DNA of 64,000 nt from Isoetes taiwanensis (GCA_021234155.1 JAJEKV010000028.1:11798134-11862133); one strand, 5' to 3'; positions 1-12,050 are shown, numbered from the stretch's first letter. Made by a program: numbers and translations. The notes: generated by a model from the sequence alone, not told the origin.

Positions 1-261
1 GAATCTAAGGGAATTTTTCTGGAATCGAAAGGAATCTAGGGAAATTTTCATAAAATCTCTGAGAATCTAAAGGAATCTTGATGGAATCTTAAGAATCTAA
101 GGTAATCTTCATAGAATCTAAGGGAATATAGAAGAACCTTACATGGAATCTTGCAGAATCTAGAGGAATCTTGGGATAATCTTTAGAAATTTAGGAGAAT
201 CTTATAAGAATCTTGGAAAATACTTAAGAATCCTTATCTTAGGAAATCTACGGAAATCTTC
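1..261. repeat. degenerate GAATCT-rich simple repeat
   Basis: The stretch is built from loosely repeated GGAATCT / GAATCTTGG / AATCTTCATA words spaced about 10-30 bases apart, with no open frame of interest. The same word family returns at about 1480-1660 and 9690-10540. It looks like an old low-complexity satellite-like sequence. No function is claimed. Confidence 0.75.
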
Positions 262-1262
262 ATATATCTTATAAAATCTTAGGGAATTCAAGATAGCCTT
301 AATGATATCTCAATGGACAAAGAAAATCTTGGAGAAATCCAAGTCAAAATTTTGTACTGCATCATCTTTTGCAGGCCCTAAACTTAACAATTTCTTGTAT
401 ATCTCATCTCACCTATATATGTTCTTATGTTTGTCGCGCTTATCCGACCGTCCGTTCGAGATCCGACGGCTCACGTGGCTTTGGGACGTATCCTACGGCC
501 GAGATGGCTTGGGAGTTTACATATAATATGTGTACCGCGATCCTACGGTCCAGGTTGATCTGATCCTGACCGTCGGTCCGAGATCCGACGGCTCACGTTG
601 CTTTAGATATATCCTACATGATCCTACGGTCCAGATGATCATAATCTTTGGTCCAAGATCATACGGCTCACATTGCATGCTCGGGCCTTGGTATTGTCAA
701 CAAATTTTAAGGAAAGGCTTTTAAAATTTTTTATGTTATTGGGGGGATTTGAACCCTGGTTATATATCTTATAAAATCTTAGGGAATTCAAGATAGCCTT
801 AATGATATCTCAATGGACAAAGAAAATCTTGGAGAAATCCAAGTAAAATTTTGTACTGCATCATCTTTTGCAGGCCCTAAACTTAACAATTTCTTGTATA
901 TCTCATCTCATCTATCTATGTTCTTATGTTTGTTGCGCTTATCCGACCGTCCGTTCGAGATCCGACGGCTCACGTGGCTTTGGGACGTATCCTACGGCCG
1001 AGATGGCTTGGGAGTTTACATATAATATGTGTACCACGATCCTACGGTCCAGGTTGATCTGATCCTGACCGTCGGTCCGAGATCCGATGGCTCACGTTGC
1101 TTTAGATATATCCTATATGATCCTACGGTCCAGAATGATCATAATCCTTGGTCCAAGATCCTACGGCTCACATTGCATGCTCGGGCCTTGGTATTGTCAA
1201 CAAATTTTAAGGAAAGGCTTTTAAAATTTTTTTATGTTATTGGGGGAATTCAAACCCTAGTC
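262..1262. repeat. tandem dimer of a 500-bp SINE-like unit
   Basis: The sequence from 262 recurs from 762 with a period of 500 bases and only scattered differences. Each unit repeats the phrase GATCCGACGGCTCACGT and GATCCTACGGTCCAG two to three times. Each ends in a minus-strand tRNA B-box-like segment (about 741-758 and 1239-1256). Open frames in it are not real genes; they arise from the repeat. The first unit lacks the A-box half that follows the second, so the dimer is asymmetric. Confidence 0.8.
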
Positions 1263-1303
1263 ATTAACCCCCCAGCCCCCCATTCTAACCATTAGACCAA
1301 GCA
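1235..1303 (-). mobile_element. tRNA-derived SINE head (A and B boxes)
   Basis: Read on the minus strand, CTTGGTCTAATGGTTAGAAT (A-box-like, about 1283-1302) is followed roughly 30 bases later by AGGGTTTGAATTCCCCC (B-box-like). This is the internal RNA polymerase III promoter layout of a tRNA-derived SINE. The body would be the 500-bp unit extending towards 762. The tRNA cloverleaf itself is not preserved, so this is a SINE head rather than a tRNA gene. Confidence 0.55.
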
Positions 1304-2111
1304 TTAATTCTATGAATAATTTATGTTTCAAATATACTTAAGGGTATTGTCCTAATTAAGATAAAATAGAATATAACATTCTAGTAAGGAAATAGGGAAA
1401 TACTTCCAGAAAGGTCTAGGATGTTTTGAAAGTTTCAGAATGTTCCACAAAGTTCTAGAATGTTCTAGAAATTTCTAGAATGTAAGGGAATCCAGGAGAA
1501 TTAAAGGGAATCTAAAGAAATCTCATAAATTGTAAGAGAATCTAGGAAGATATTTACAAGTCTAAGGGAATCTCTTAAAATCTGGTTGAATCTAAGAGAA
1601 TCTTCATAATATCTAAGGGAATCTAAGAAAATCTTGATGAAATCTTAGAGTTTTTTTAAGATTTTGCAAAGAGCCACAATAGAATGTTCTAAAATGTTTC
1701 ATAATAAAGGTGTACAATATAAATCTTGAAAAAAAAAATGTTCTAGATGCTCAGGGTAAGCGCCTCAGTCTAAAAATAGAAAGTGTTTTAGAAATGTTGC
1801 ACAGATCCAAAATAGATTATTTTGGAAGGTTCTAAATGCTCATGGGTAAGCACCTCCTATATTCAGAGGCCTATGATGGTTTCTTCTTTTGGTTCACAGC
1901 TGAAAGCATGCTACATAGTTATCAGTAAAGTCCTAGTGATGGCTTTCCTTGAATATCCTAGTCTATGCTCGTGCTCAATTTGCTAGCAACATATATGCAT
2001 TTTAACATGTTCAAAGTAGGCTCTAATTGCATATAGACTTGATATTGTTCTATATCCACAAGTAGCATTTGCTGATAAAAACCCTTGCCAAAATAAGCCA
2101 TGTAATATTAT
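1304..2111. other. AT-rich DNA without a gene
   Basis: No coding region can be supported here. About 1430-1660 again contains GAATCT and GTTCTAGAA words, and the rest is unstructured AT-rich sequence. Confidence 0.6.
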
Positions 2112-2462
2112 TGTTGGAATATAAATATGCTGACTAAGCATAATGTGTTGAAACAGCAGTGGTTCAGCACTTAGCACACTGGTGCTGAGAAGGTGCTGAA
2201 ATGTACAGAAGGCAGCACTTTGTCAGCACTGAGCACTGACCCTAAATCAGTGCCGTAATTAGTGGACGGTGGTTAAACGGTAGACTACTATTCTTAGTCT
2301 CACCGGTTATATATATATTCATTGTACGCTATGTACTATGCAATGGTCAGAAGTAGAGATTGTATTTCCTATTGCTTTTCTCAATAGAGTTATTCTTGTT
2401 CTTCTATTCTATCTCTTAAGTCGATCTTGCGGGGTTTGTGCTGGTTGCTAAGTTTGGGAACA
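2112..2462 (+). mobile_element. possible solo LTR (copia-like)
   Basis: The segment opens with TGTTGGAATAT. It contains a TATATATAT stretch near 2308 and a pyrimidine-rich region after it. It closes with GGGAACA followed by TGGTAAAATA, which weakly resembles the start of a methionine-tRNA primer-binding site. Ends starting TGTTGG are typical of Ty1-copia LTRs (compare the one at 35804). No second LTR or coding part was found, so this call is tentative. Confidence 0.25.
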
Positions 2463-3879
2463 TGGTAAAATATCTTAGATTTTTCAAATGAGCTGACTAA
2501 GGTGTCTTTCACCTCACACTTGGAGGAGATATTAGAACGTCATTTTGTGTCACATGCGGGTACTTCTTGTTGCATTGTGCAGTACCCCTTCCATCTTCTT
2601 TGGCATGCCATCCATGGGAATTGACAGGGCAAGGCCAATAATTCAAGCTATGTGGTACTTCATTGTGGGTGTACCACTAAGGATGCATTGTTGCAAGGGG
2701 CATTGTTATATAGACAACCAAACATGGCAAAGATTTATGACAAAGTTGCCTATACAAGGTACTTATATTTACTTATTTTACAAAAAGTCTTTCTCTATAG
2801 TTGAACTCTTGTTATTGTTTGCAATTCATAAGGTTATTCAATTTTGGGCCTTACGTGTTGGCTAAAAGGTTCTTTTCCTTTGACGTTACAAATAAATGCA
2901 TGCATACCACTTGGCACTTAATTGATTAACTGAGCTTGCATGCTTTTGTTACTAACTTTGTTGTTTCTCACACTTCTACATTCACTAAGAATGCTTATGC
3001 TCATGCATGGGCATCGCCAATCAAGGTGTTCTTTAGTGGTCTCGGCGGGCCAGTTGGCCACACATTCATATTTTTTGAAATAGGTTGCATTCTCACCACC
3101 GCCAAAGGATAGGTTGCTTTCTAAATTCGTAATATCAAATGGGCATTGTGATTTTTGAAGGGTATATGAGAATACCACATTATATTATAAGACCTAGATT
3201 GCCCTAAATATTTTGTTCTCTACCCTAGATGTCCAATATCAGTGGACTTAAAATGCAAGCCCTAAATATGAAGTTAGGGTTCTGCCCACCACACGAAGCG
3301 ACACTTGATACTAAGCGCTTGATACTAGTGATCCAAGCGCTTGGAGGTGGAGGGTGCTGAAGGGCGTTGGAAAGGCGCACCCTTCACAGCCCTTCACACC
3401 CTTCAACTCTGATTTTTTGCTTTCTGCAGCCCATTTTTGGTCGATCCGTCTTCATTCCAAGCATGATCTTAAGCTGCAGCAGCCATCAATGGATGCGCCA
3501 CCTCAATAGCAATCTGGAGAGCCATCTCTTGATGGATTTGACGAAGTTATGCTCAAGTTATCAAAGTTTTGATATTTGAGCATGAAGGGGACTATTACAG
3601 CAGATTTCTAGCAGGATTTGGAGGAGATTCCTATTTGCCATGGAAGAAAGGGAGGAGCTTGAAGGAAAAGCTCAAGGCAATTATCCCCCTCATTTGGGCT
3701 CGGATCTTGGCATTGAAACGTTCGGATGCTTCATTCTTCGACATCAAACGAGTTGTAAGTCCCATTGGCCTTTCTGTAGCTGCTGGCGTAAATCAGAGGT
3801 TGCAATGTGCAGTTTGGGTAATCTATTCACTGTGAAGGAGGGCACCCGAGGCGGGATTCGTCATGTTTGAGGGATTTGG
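2463..3879. other. no recognisable gene
   Basis: A 106-codon plus-strand frame at 2545-2865 and shorter ones exist, but none shows a family motif, plausible splice pattern or composition that would support a gene. A PMEI- or transposase-like signature was looked for and not seen. Confidence 0.4.
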
Positions 3880-4206
3880 TGTCAATTGTGAGTTCCTGGC
3901 ATACACCATGCAACAGCAGACTATGACTGCCGGATGCAACAAAGTTGCCATGCTCGTGACCACAAAATAAGAACGAGAGAAACAAATATGTACAAAGAGT
4001 GAAGGAAACGTGCGCCAAATGAGGCTCTTCAAACTTGAGACAAAACCTGAGTACATCTGAAGAGGCTCTGGTCTAATATAGTGTAGATTTAGCCCTACAT
4101 CTAGCTAAATCTAAGCCCTACACTTATGCTAACCTAAACATGCCAAGTGTAGTCTGCCACCACTGACACCTAGCATGTGCACAATGTTAACTACTAGGTG
4201 GTTAAA
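3880..4206 (-). mobile_element. LTR of a small retrotransposon family (copy 1), with polypurine tract
   Basis: This segment matches those at 6869-7202 and, inverted, 33371-33704. Shared landmarks read on the minus strand are GTTAACCACCTAGT at one end, a TATA-like CTATATTAG/CTATATAAG, GAGCCTCTTCAGATGTACTC downstream of it, and CTCACAATT at the other end. On the minus strand the LTR is immediately preceded by AGGGGGAGGCAG (4207-4218), a convincing polypurine tract, so this is the 3' LTR of a minus-oriented element. The matching 5' LTR could be the copy at 6869-7202. Confidence 0.65.
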
Positions 4207-4950
4207 CTGCCTCCCCCTAAAAGTTTTTAGCACAAAAACATGTATAGACTATTATAAGACAAGTCCGACAATTACAACATGGTGCCAAAAATTTTAGGGG
4301 CGGAAATGATCGTAATGGTAGGGTTGTGTCGCGATAAAAAGATCTTCATGAATGTGTTGATGATGAAGAAGATCCGAGGGAATGTCGATGCATCACGTGG
4401 ATCATAGAAATTGGGGCAAGAAAAAACATGAAGACCATCCCCTTATATCATGGGTAAGTCCATTTTAACAAATAGTACAGCATGTACACGTGTTGTGGCA
4501 TGATTGGCCACACACACACGCTTAGGAAAGCGGCGGTTCAGGTAAAATTGATAAAAAGGAGAGATTGAATCCGATGGATTGATGCACAGAGAAGTGTAGC
4601 CGAATCGCCAGTTACAGGGGAAGGATCGGACTGATAAGTTCTGATCAGATCCGCACTTGAAAAGGACGTATTGGTTTCCTTCTCAATCGAACAAGCAAGA
4701 GTTCCTAGGCCGCACAAGTGACGAACTGGAAGGAGCCCTATTCACAAATCGAGGGCAGATTGGGCTGTCGGAGAAGCCGTAGAAGGAGCCTTGTTCAGAG
4801 GCCAGCTTGGGCTGTCGGAGGAGCCGTTGAAGGAGCCCTATTCCCAAAACCTTATCATGAACGTGGGAGAAAAGGGGTTCCAGTTAATGTCGATATCTTA
4901 AATTTGCAAGTATCTAGGATATGATGCACACGGCACGGGAAAATGGTCAA
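4207..4950. other. noncoding interior of an LTR element, with short tandem repeat
   Basis: No intact gene. Positions about 4727-4850 contain three imperfect repeats built on GAAGGAGCC(C/T)(T/A)(A/T)TTC and GGGCTGTCGGAG. The sequence next to 4260-4280 contains CATGGTGCCA, which could be a degenerate primer-binding site of another, plus-oriented element. Confidence 0.4.
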
Positions 4951-4959
4951 AAGAGGAAG

Positions 4960-5760
4960 AGGCTCGATTCCAGACAGCCATAGGATGTTATTACATAATG
5001 AAAAACTTTTGCAATAGAGGCAGGATCACTGATTGTGAGATCAAATGCTACTTATTCAGCATATTAGTAGCATCAACACAGCTATATGGATTAGAAGCAT
5101 GGGACCGCGAGAAATAAAAAAAATAGGAAGGCATATTCTGACAATAGCACAACAAGAATTCAAAGTGAAGATAAATACCCCACTGGCCACCATGGTCTAT
5201 GAGATGGGAGAGAAGCCAATGGAAATCAAAGCATGGAAAAGAACTATCAGATACCTACTATGGGACAATGGTAGCATGAATTCGAAAAAGCTATCCATGA
5301 TAGCAATTCGAGAATCGGCTAAACAACACATAACCACAAGTACCAGATTTGTTCGTGGATGTAGCACATTGGACCAGAGATTTGGGATTGAATCTAAGTA
5401 ACATAATGAGTGAAGAAATGGAATGAGGGATGGGTAATGAAGGTAATGCATACATAGTTAGAGAGACACAGTGGCCCAAAAACATTTTGGCTACTAGAAG
5501 CGTTTAACCCAGACCAACAAATAGGCCAAAGAATATAAAGAGATAGCCGAATAGGAAAAACCAAAAGGGATATCGTAGCAAAATTCAGGATGGAAAGTCA
5601 TGACCTAAGGATCAAAAAAGACAGATGGAAGAAAGTGGACAAGGAAGATCGCGTTTGCCGAGTTTGTGACACTGGAAAAATCGAAGATGAGAATCATATG
5701 CTCAGTGAATGTAACAGACATAACAATAAGATAAGATAGAGCTACTCAATACATATCCTC
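4960..5760 (+). pseudogene. LINE (L1-like) ORF2 C-terminal fragment
   Basis: Translation in shifting frames gives the part of a LINE polyprotein that follows the reverse transcriptase. First comes a segment with LFSILVASTQLYGLEAW (about 5050-5100). It is followed by KKIGRHILTIAQQEFKVK (about 5120-5175). Further on comes a zinc-knuckle-like RVCRVCDTGKIEDENHMLSEC, interrupted only by spacing, near 5650-5710. This order (conserved LYG.E.W block, linker, CxxC..H..C motif) is the usual C-terminus of plant and animal L1-type elements. The reading frame is broken several times (for example a stop near 5117 and frame changes around 5090), and the upstream endonuclease and catalytic RT core are absent. 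It is a 5'-truncated, inactive copy sitting between two LTR copies. Confidence 0.7.
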
Positions 5761-6452
5761 ATGATGACACACAAGAGGAGGTAATGTCAAGCCGCAATTG
5801 GAGAGATAATAAACAGACACCAAGAGGTGCATCAAGATAAAATTTCACTTAAAAACAATTATGATAGGGGGCTTAAAAAAATGTAAGCACCATAAAAGTG
5901 TCCTCCGTGATCAGCCATATGAAGCATTCCATAATGCAATGCGACTCTAGCATGAGCAAGCAAAGGATTATGAGCATGTCCTTAGAGACAAGGCATGCAT
6001 GAGGTCACGGCATGGGTTCCAAAAGCAAGTATGAAAAGACCAACAATTAAAAAGACTTCATAAACATGATCATGACTTGGCGTGGAGAGTGCCGTGGCAT
6101 GAGCAAGCAGGCATAGATAAGCCTGATGTGGCATGAGCATGAGCGTGAGGAGCGTGGCGTGAGCATGAGAATAAGGAGTGTGAGGAGCATAGCTTTGGCG
6201 TGGACCGTGGAGATAACTCACGGCGTGAGCCCCGTGATGTAGTGTGACCCAGCGTGGAAAAAGTGTTGATGTCAAGACAGTTTAGCGTGGGCCACGACGG
6301 CGTGACCCATTATCAACCAACTTTATGGCATAACCTGGCGTGGGCAGTGAGCATGGGAAAACATCAGGCTCCATCTGAGCGCTTGGTCGGGGCTGCAAAC
6401 ATCTGAGCCATTGAGCTCAAATTACCCTAAAAGCCATCCTGCTCTAACTTGG
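5761..6452. other. GCATGAGC / GGCGTGAGC-rich noncoding DNA
   Basis: Between about 5940 and 6360 the words GCATGAGC, GGCGTG(A/G)(G/C) and GTGGCATGAG recur many times at irregular spacing. No gene is supported. The repetition looks like an old minisatellite. Confidence 0.5.
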
Positions 6453-9146
6453 TGATAATCCAAGATAAAGCAGAAAATAACAAAGAATCAACATGATTTT
6501 TCTGATAATGTTTTGCTGCATATAGAAGATAGAAAAAAGAGGATCAAATACTTGATTTGAGTTTTCTGATATGTTTAGAAAAGAGTGCTGTCACCACTCC
6601 AGAAATCCTTGACTGTAAAACTATGCTTGCTGCATCATGAAAAACAGAGTTTTTGAAAACTATTTTCATAACAAGATAATTGATGGACAAAGGGGCCTCC
6701 AGTCAGACCATTTCAACAGCTGGTTGGGCCAAATAAGGGAGTTTGAAGGGTGAAGAGGAATATACAAGGAGTATTCAAGAACTGATGATGATAAGAGCAG
6801 CAAGGACAACAGCAAAACAGCAAGGCTCAAGAAAGTGATCACGAGTGAACCCGGCATAACGACAATACTGTTAATTGTGAGTTCTTGGCATACACCATGC
6901 AGCAGCAGTATATGACTGCCAGATGCTACAAAGCTGCCACGCTCATGATAATAAATGAAGAACAAGAGAAACAAATATGTACAAAGAGTGAAGGTTGTGC
7001 GCCAAATGAGGCTCTCCAAACTTGAGATAAAACCTGAGTACATCTGAAGAGGCTCTGGTCTTATATAGTGCAGATCGCAAATTTGAGCCCTACATCTAGC
7101 TAAATCTAAGCCCTACACTTATACTAACCTAAACATGCCAAGTGTAGTCTGCCACCACTGACACCTAGCATGTGCACAATGTTAACCACTAGGTGGTTAA
7201 CACTTGGGAAGTTTAAAGTCTTGGGGGCTGAAATTTCAGAAAAACAGGGGTCTAAGATCGAAAATCCAGGTTGGTTTGTTATGCTTTGATCATTTTTGCT
7301 TCAATGGAGTAGACGAATTTGTTGTTGAAGCCCAAGGCTGGTTTAATTTCGGATTTAGATCAACCATAATTGTAGATGCTTGTGGATTGTTCATCTTCCT
7401 AGTGAGTCCCGGGTTGTTGGGAAGAACAACAGATTTGGGTGTCTAATTAAGCCCAAAGTAGGATGAATCTTATGGGGCTTTTGGTACATCCATGGTCGAA
7501 AATGCCATGCTAGTATGCTGTAGAAGTTTGGTAGGCTAATTTTGTGTATTGGGGAAGCAATCAATGATTATCTATTTGCCACAAAAACAGTCTTTTTGAA
7601 ATGGGTCCAGAAATACAGCAAATCTGAATGGGCTTTTTACATGGCTGGATTCGGAAACATGAGCCGACCTATGTACCCAATTTTCAGACCTCACTTTGAA
7701 GTAGGGAGGCCTGAATTGCAGAAATTGGAAATCAGAGCTAGAAATTTAGAAAAACAGAGATTTTAGGGGTGTTCTTGGCCAACATAGTTTGGCATGATTG
7801 GGGAGGCTGACATGATAGGAGTGGCAGTGCTGTCGTGGCAGGTGTGGCAGATCTGACATATCATGATTGGTTGGAGTGATGGGACCTCCCCCATTCATTT
7901 CTAGGTGGGGGGTGGTCCAAACTTCCCCCCAATCACTTTTTTGATGGGGCACGTGGCAGGTGCACTATTGGATGGTGGTTGGTTGTAGCTGATTGATGGG
8001 TTTGAATAATTTGTAGGAGTTTATTATTGGCCTATGTATGGGGGCCACATTGTACATGTGGATGATGGAGGTACGAAGCCCCGCATCCGCCACGTGTCAC
8101 CTCTTGTGCTTGATCTCCTATTCTCGAGGATTTTCTGTTTTGCATGATGACAACCGGGCATAAGGGCTTGCATGCAAGGGTATAAATATTCGGGGAGCAA
8201 AAAAAAAAGGGGGAAGAGTACAAAGAATTTGAAAAATGTACCCTTAGCACTTCTGCCCCATCAACTTTTGATGGGAGTACAATGGCAGTACCATGGTGGT
8301 GTTTTGACGACATGGCTTTCAAAGGGGGAAGGTCCCACTTCCTTTGATCTCCTGTACGGGGGGAATCTATGGGGACCATTAGGGTCCGATGTGGTATTGA
8401 GAACGATTAAAACTAGTACCCATCTAGCATCCTGAGAGTCAGTCCAGCCGGTCTAGATCTCTTAGGGTTTGATGGATCCGATATTTGGGGAGTGAGTGTG
8501 TGCTTCGTGTTGAATCCTGTAACCCTCTCCGAGAGTCGGTTCCCTCTCCCGCTCCCCTTTGTAACATTTGGTGCTTGCGCTTGGTGTGTCACGTGGATGC
8601 TTTTTTAGTGTCTGACGTTCTTCTCTGTCCTCGTGCTTGCATATCTTTGGTTTGTGGGTGCCCCAGGTCTTGTGTGTTGCGTATGCTTGACCGGCGTCTC
8701 TGATGTCCTTCCCCTAAATTCTTGGTGTCGCCTTCTTCTGGTTTCTTGTTCGAAGTTAGTGTGTGTTCTATGGTTGCTTCGTTTCAAGCCTTCGTCTACC
8801 TCAGGAACACGTGCTAGTTTTTGGGTTCATACATGACTCCACCTACCACATATTATATGTATTACTTCTTAAGTCTTATGTCGTAAGTCATATTATATGC
8901 CATATGCCATCTGGCATTATAATGATAGTCATATTAAATGTCATATAATATCGTGATATATCATATATACCATGTGATATATCACATATACCAGATACAT
9001 ACTGATGTCATATACTATAACGTATATCACATATACCATGTGGCATATCTATTATGCATGTGACATATAATGGTGTCATATACTATGACATACTATATAT
9101 AACATAGTGATATGTCACACATACTAGATGACATATATGATATATC
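6453..9146 (+). repeat. left arm of a 2.7-kb inverted repeat
   Basis: This segment matches 31440-34197 in inverted orientation over nearly its whole length, with small indels. Landmarks include the LTR near 6.9-7.2 kb and the stretch CTTGGGAAGTTTAAAGTCTT at about 7203. Others are GGTATAAATATTCGGGGAGC at about 8180 and the AT-rich run of ATATCACATATACC words at 8.9-9.15 kb. Short open frames within it occur in both arms but are not convincing genes. It is most simply two insertions of one composite repeat family, in opposite orientation about 22 kb apart. Confidence 0.8.
6869..7202 (-). mobile_element. LTR of a small retrotransposon family (copy 2)
   Basis: It opens on the plus strand with TGTTAATTGTGAG and closes with GGTGGTTAACA, giving the TGTTAA/TTAACA inverted ends expected of an LTR. 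A TATATAGTG/CTATATAAG promoter-like stretch lies near 7060. Orientation by comparison with copy 1 is minus. Together with the copy at 3880-4206 it could bracket a roughly 3.3-kb element whose interior has been invaded by a LINE fragment. Confidence 0.65.
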
Positions 9147-9689
9147 ATCAGTTATATATAAAGGTATATCATAAAACTTTGGTATATCATGTGTTTGATT
9201 CTTACATGCCTGGATGCCGTCCGTTTAAGGTGGGGCCAGTGAGGTGGCAACATCAGAATCATCCATTCTTTATGGACATGCATAGGGATATGCATGGGTC
9301 ATCGATGGGGGCATGCATCACATCCCTGGACCGTTGGATCAAAAGGGAAGGAGAAATCCTAGCCCTTGATTTTTGTGAGAAAGGTGCAAGGAAGGTCCCT
9401 TAAAGTGGATTTGGTGTAGCAGATCTTAGCCATTAGATCAAAAGGTGAGTCTAAATCCTAGCCATTAAATTTTTACATTAGATTGCATTTTTTATTTTAA
9501 AGGAGATGAGGTGGCACTCTCATTAATAAAAAAGGGAATGAGGTGGCAAAGCATTTATGGATGGACTTTCTTGGAAGCTTCTTTTTTCTAATCGCATTCA
9601 AAGGCACGTAACTTGCAATACCAATGTCGGATGAAGGTGGGATCCATGGCATTGGATTCCTCTCATCGAGAGCTTTCCAATGAGTGGTA
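9147..9689. other. no recognisable gene
   Basis: The sequence has short tandem-like phrases about TTAGATCAAAAGG and AATCCTAGCC (9330-9470) but no supported coding region or mobile-element ends. Confidence 0.4.
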
Positions 9690-10540
9690 GCTTCCAATGA
9701 TGGAATCTTGGAGAATTTAGGAGAATCTTCATATAGTCTAAAGGAATGTTCATAAAATCTTTAAGAATCGAGAAGAATCTTGATATAATCTTGGGGAATA
9801 TAGGGAAACCTTCATAGAATCTTGGGGAATCTCTATAGAATCTAGGAGAATCTAAGGAAATCTTTTGTAGAATCCTAAGGAATCTAGAGGAATCTCAAGA
9901 GAATCTTGAGGAATCTATGAGAATGTCAAGAGAATTTCTCAGAATCTAGGGAAATATAAGGGAATCTAGAGGAATTTTCATAAAATCTTGGAGAATCTAG
10001 GAGAATCTACATAGAATCTTGAGGAATCTAGAGGATCTTAGGGTATGTATGGGAATCACGAGAGAATCTTTGAGAATTTAAGGAAATCCAAGGGAATCTT
10101 CAAGCTGAGAATTCGAGAATCTGGAGGAATTTTGATGGAATCGTGTAAAATCCAATGGAATCTTCATAGGATCTTAGAGAATCTAGAGGAATCTCAAGAG
10201 AATCTTTGGGAATCTAAGGGGTTCTGAGGGGGTTTTTTTAAAAGATTTGAGAATCTAGTGAAATCATGATGGAATCTTGGAGAATCTAAGAAGATCTTCA
10301 TATAATCTAAAGGATCTAGGAGAAACTTCATAAAATCTTGGAGAATTTAATAGAATCTACGTAGAATTTTGGAGAATCTAGAGGAGTCTTAGGATAATTT
10401 TTGGAAATCTAGGTGAATATCAAGAGAATCTTTGGGAATCTAGAGGAATTAAGGGAATCTTCATAAAATCTTTAAGAATCTAGAAGAATCTAGGGAAATC
10501 TTCATATAATCTAGGGGAATCTTTGTAGAATCTAATTGTC
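9690..10540. repeat. long GAATCT-rich degenerate repeat
   Basis: About 850 bases are made of loosely repeated GAATCTAGGGGAATCTT- and CATA(A/G)AATCTTGG-like words, the same family as 1-261. Open frames such as that at 10045-10227 simply translate the repeat. Confidence 0.8.
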
Positions 10541-10794
10541 TTTTATGTAAACCTGGAAAACAGAAAGCATAATGTATTGAAAAGCCAAATGAGAATTTGA
10601 TAAACCAAAAGGGACATTTTATAGGCAAAGTGCCCCACGACATGATAAAAGTTATTTTAATCTAATCTTTCGGTTTAATAAAGATCTGATTGTACCTTAA
10701 AAATTTGTCCATATAGGAGTATATTTCATGGCTTGCAACCTCTTCAAGAATTTGATCCGTGAAGGGCAGGAATGGTTGACCTTTCCAATGATCT

Positions 10795-11001
10795 GTTCCA
10801 ATGACGTTGGTATAGGCCTAGTAATGCCAAAAATAAATGTGCGTTTGGTCAAGGGTTCAAACCTTGCCAATGTATGTTTATCTTTGGGAGTTGGTTACTC
10901 GGGTTATACGATGATGATCCCCGGCGTGGTAGAACTTAAAAGCCTATATGTGTCCTCCACTTTGGCTGCTGCAAAGTAGTTGCGGCAGTAGGATATATAT
11001 G
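10795..11001 (+). mobile_element. tRNA-derived SINE, copy 1
   Basis: GTTGGTATAGGCCTAG (about 10805-10820) is an A-box-like sequence, and GGTCAAGGGTTCAAACCTTG (10847-10866) is a good B box. The body reaches the words GTGGTAGAACTTAAAAGCCT and GTCCTCCACTTTGGCTGC. The copies at 11.7-12.2 kb carry the same body inverted. Confidence 0.7.
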
Positions 11002-11341
11002 TTTAAGGTCCATAGTAAGGAAGTCACCAGTCAAGTCTAATAGACACCTTCATATCCTATCCATATCGGGTTGCGCCGAATGGACCATAGTGGACATGTA
11101 TCAACAGAAAGTTCTGCTACGTCGGGGTTCATCATTAATATAACCCCTAGCAACTCCCATCAAGAAATGACATCTAAAGAAGGGGTTTGAACCCCTGACC
11201 AAAGTGCACAAATCTTAGGCATCACTAGGTCTATACCAACTCGCCACACATCCGTTAAGCAAAACTTTTGTGGTACGTGTACACTTTGTAGGCAGAGATA
11301 TCTCCTGCCTTAGGAAGTCACGAGTATTTTTTATTCTTTTT
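11002..11341 (-). mobile_element. tRNA-derived SINE, copy 2
   Basis: On the minus strand the A box lies at about 11246-11224 (GCGAGTTGGTATAGACCTAG) and the B box GGTCAGGGGTTCAAACCCCT at 11200-11181. The unit from TTTAAGGTCCATAG to the next TTTAAGGTCCATAG is repeated in the following segment, so copies 2 and 3 are in direct tandem. Confidence 0.7.
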
Positions 11342-11722
11342 TGTTTAAGGTCCATAGTAAGGAAGTCACCAGACATCAAGTCTAATAGACACCTTCATAT
11401 CCTATCCATATCGGGTTGCGCCGAATGGACCATAGTAGATATGTATCAACAGAAACTTCTGCTACGTCGGGGTTCATCATTAATATAACCCCTAGCAACT
11501 CCCATCAAGAAATGACATCTAAAGCAGGGGTCCTAGCAACTCCCATCAAGAAATGACATCTAAAGCAGGGGTTTGAACCCCTAACCAAAGTGCACAAATC
11601 TTAGGCATCACTAGGTCTATACCAACTCGCCACACATCCGTTGAGCAAAACTTTTGTGGTACATGTACACTTTGTAGACAGAGATATCTCCTGCCTTAGG
11701 AAGTAACGAGTATTACTTTGTT
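11342..11722 (-). mobile_element. tRNA-derived SINE, copy 3
   Basis: Nearly identical to copy 2, with the A box near 11631-11610 and B box near 11585-11566. It also carries an internal 42-base direct duplication at about 11521-11571 (AGCAACTCCCATCAAGAAAT occurs twice), which copy 2 lacks. Confidence 0.7.
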
Positions 11723-12050
11723 TAAGGTCCATACTAGACTAATCTTGTACAGATTAGCTAGCTATATCCCACTGCCTTGCGGCAGCCAAAGTGGAGGACA
11801 CGTATAGGCTTTTTAAGTTCTACCACGTCGGGGATCATCATCGTATAACCCCAGTAACCAACTCCCAAAGATAAACATGCATTGGCAAGGTTTAAACCCT
11901 TGACCAAATTAATGCACATTTATTTTTGGCATTACTAGGCCTATACCAACTCACCACACATCCATTGGGCAAAACTTTTGCCTTACATGCACACTTTGTA
12001 GGCGGGATATCTCCTGCCTTAGGAAGTCACGAGTATTTTTTATTTTTGTT
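11723..12050 (-). mobile_element. tRNA-derived SINE, copy 4
   Basis: A box near 11955-11932 (GTGAGTTGGTATAGGCCTAG) and B box near 11905-11886 on the minus strand. The body is of the copy-1 type (GCGGCAGCCAAAGTGGAGGA). It follows copy 3 directly. Confidence 0.65.

Noticed and set aside
302-1295. Four overlapping small proteins in two near-identical pairs
   Set aside because: They translate the two units of the 500-base SINE-like tandem repeat. Paired frames come from the repeat, not from duplicated genes.
1235-1303. A functional tRNA gene
   Set aside because: A and B boxes are present, but the cloverleaf arms and acceptor stem do not pair. It is a SINE head.
8032-8836. Genes in the 8.0-8.8 kb region
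   Set aside because: The frames are present in both arms of the inverted repeat, but in overlapping opposite strands and with frame breaks between arms. They look like LTR or noncoding repeat sequence.
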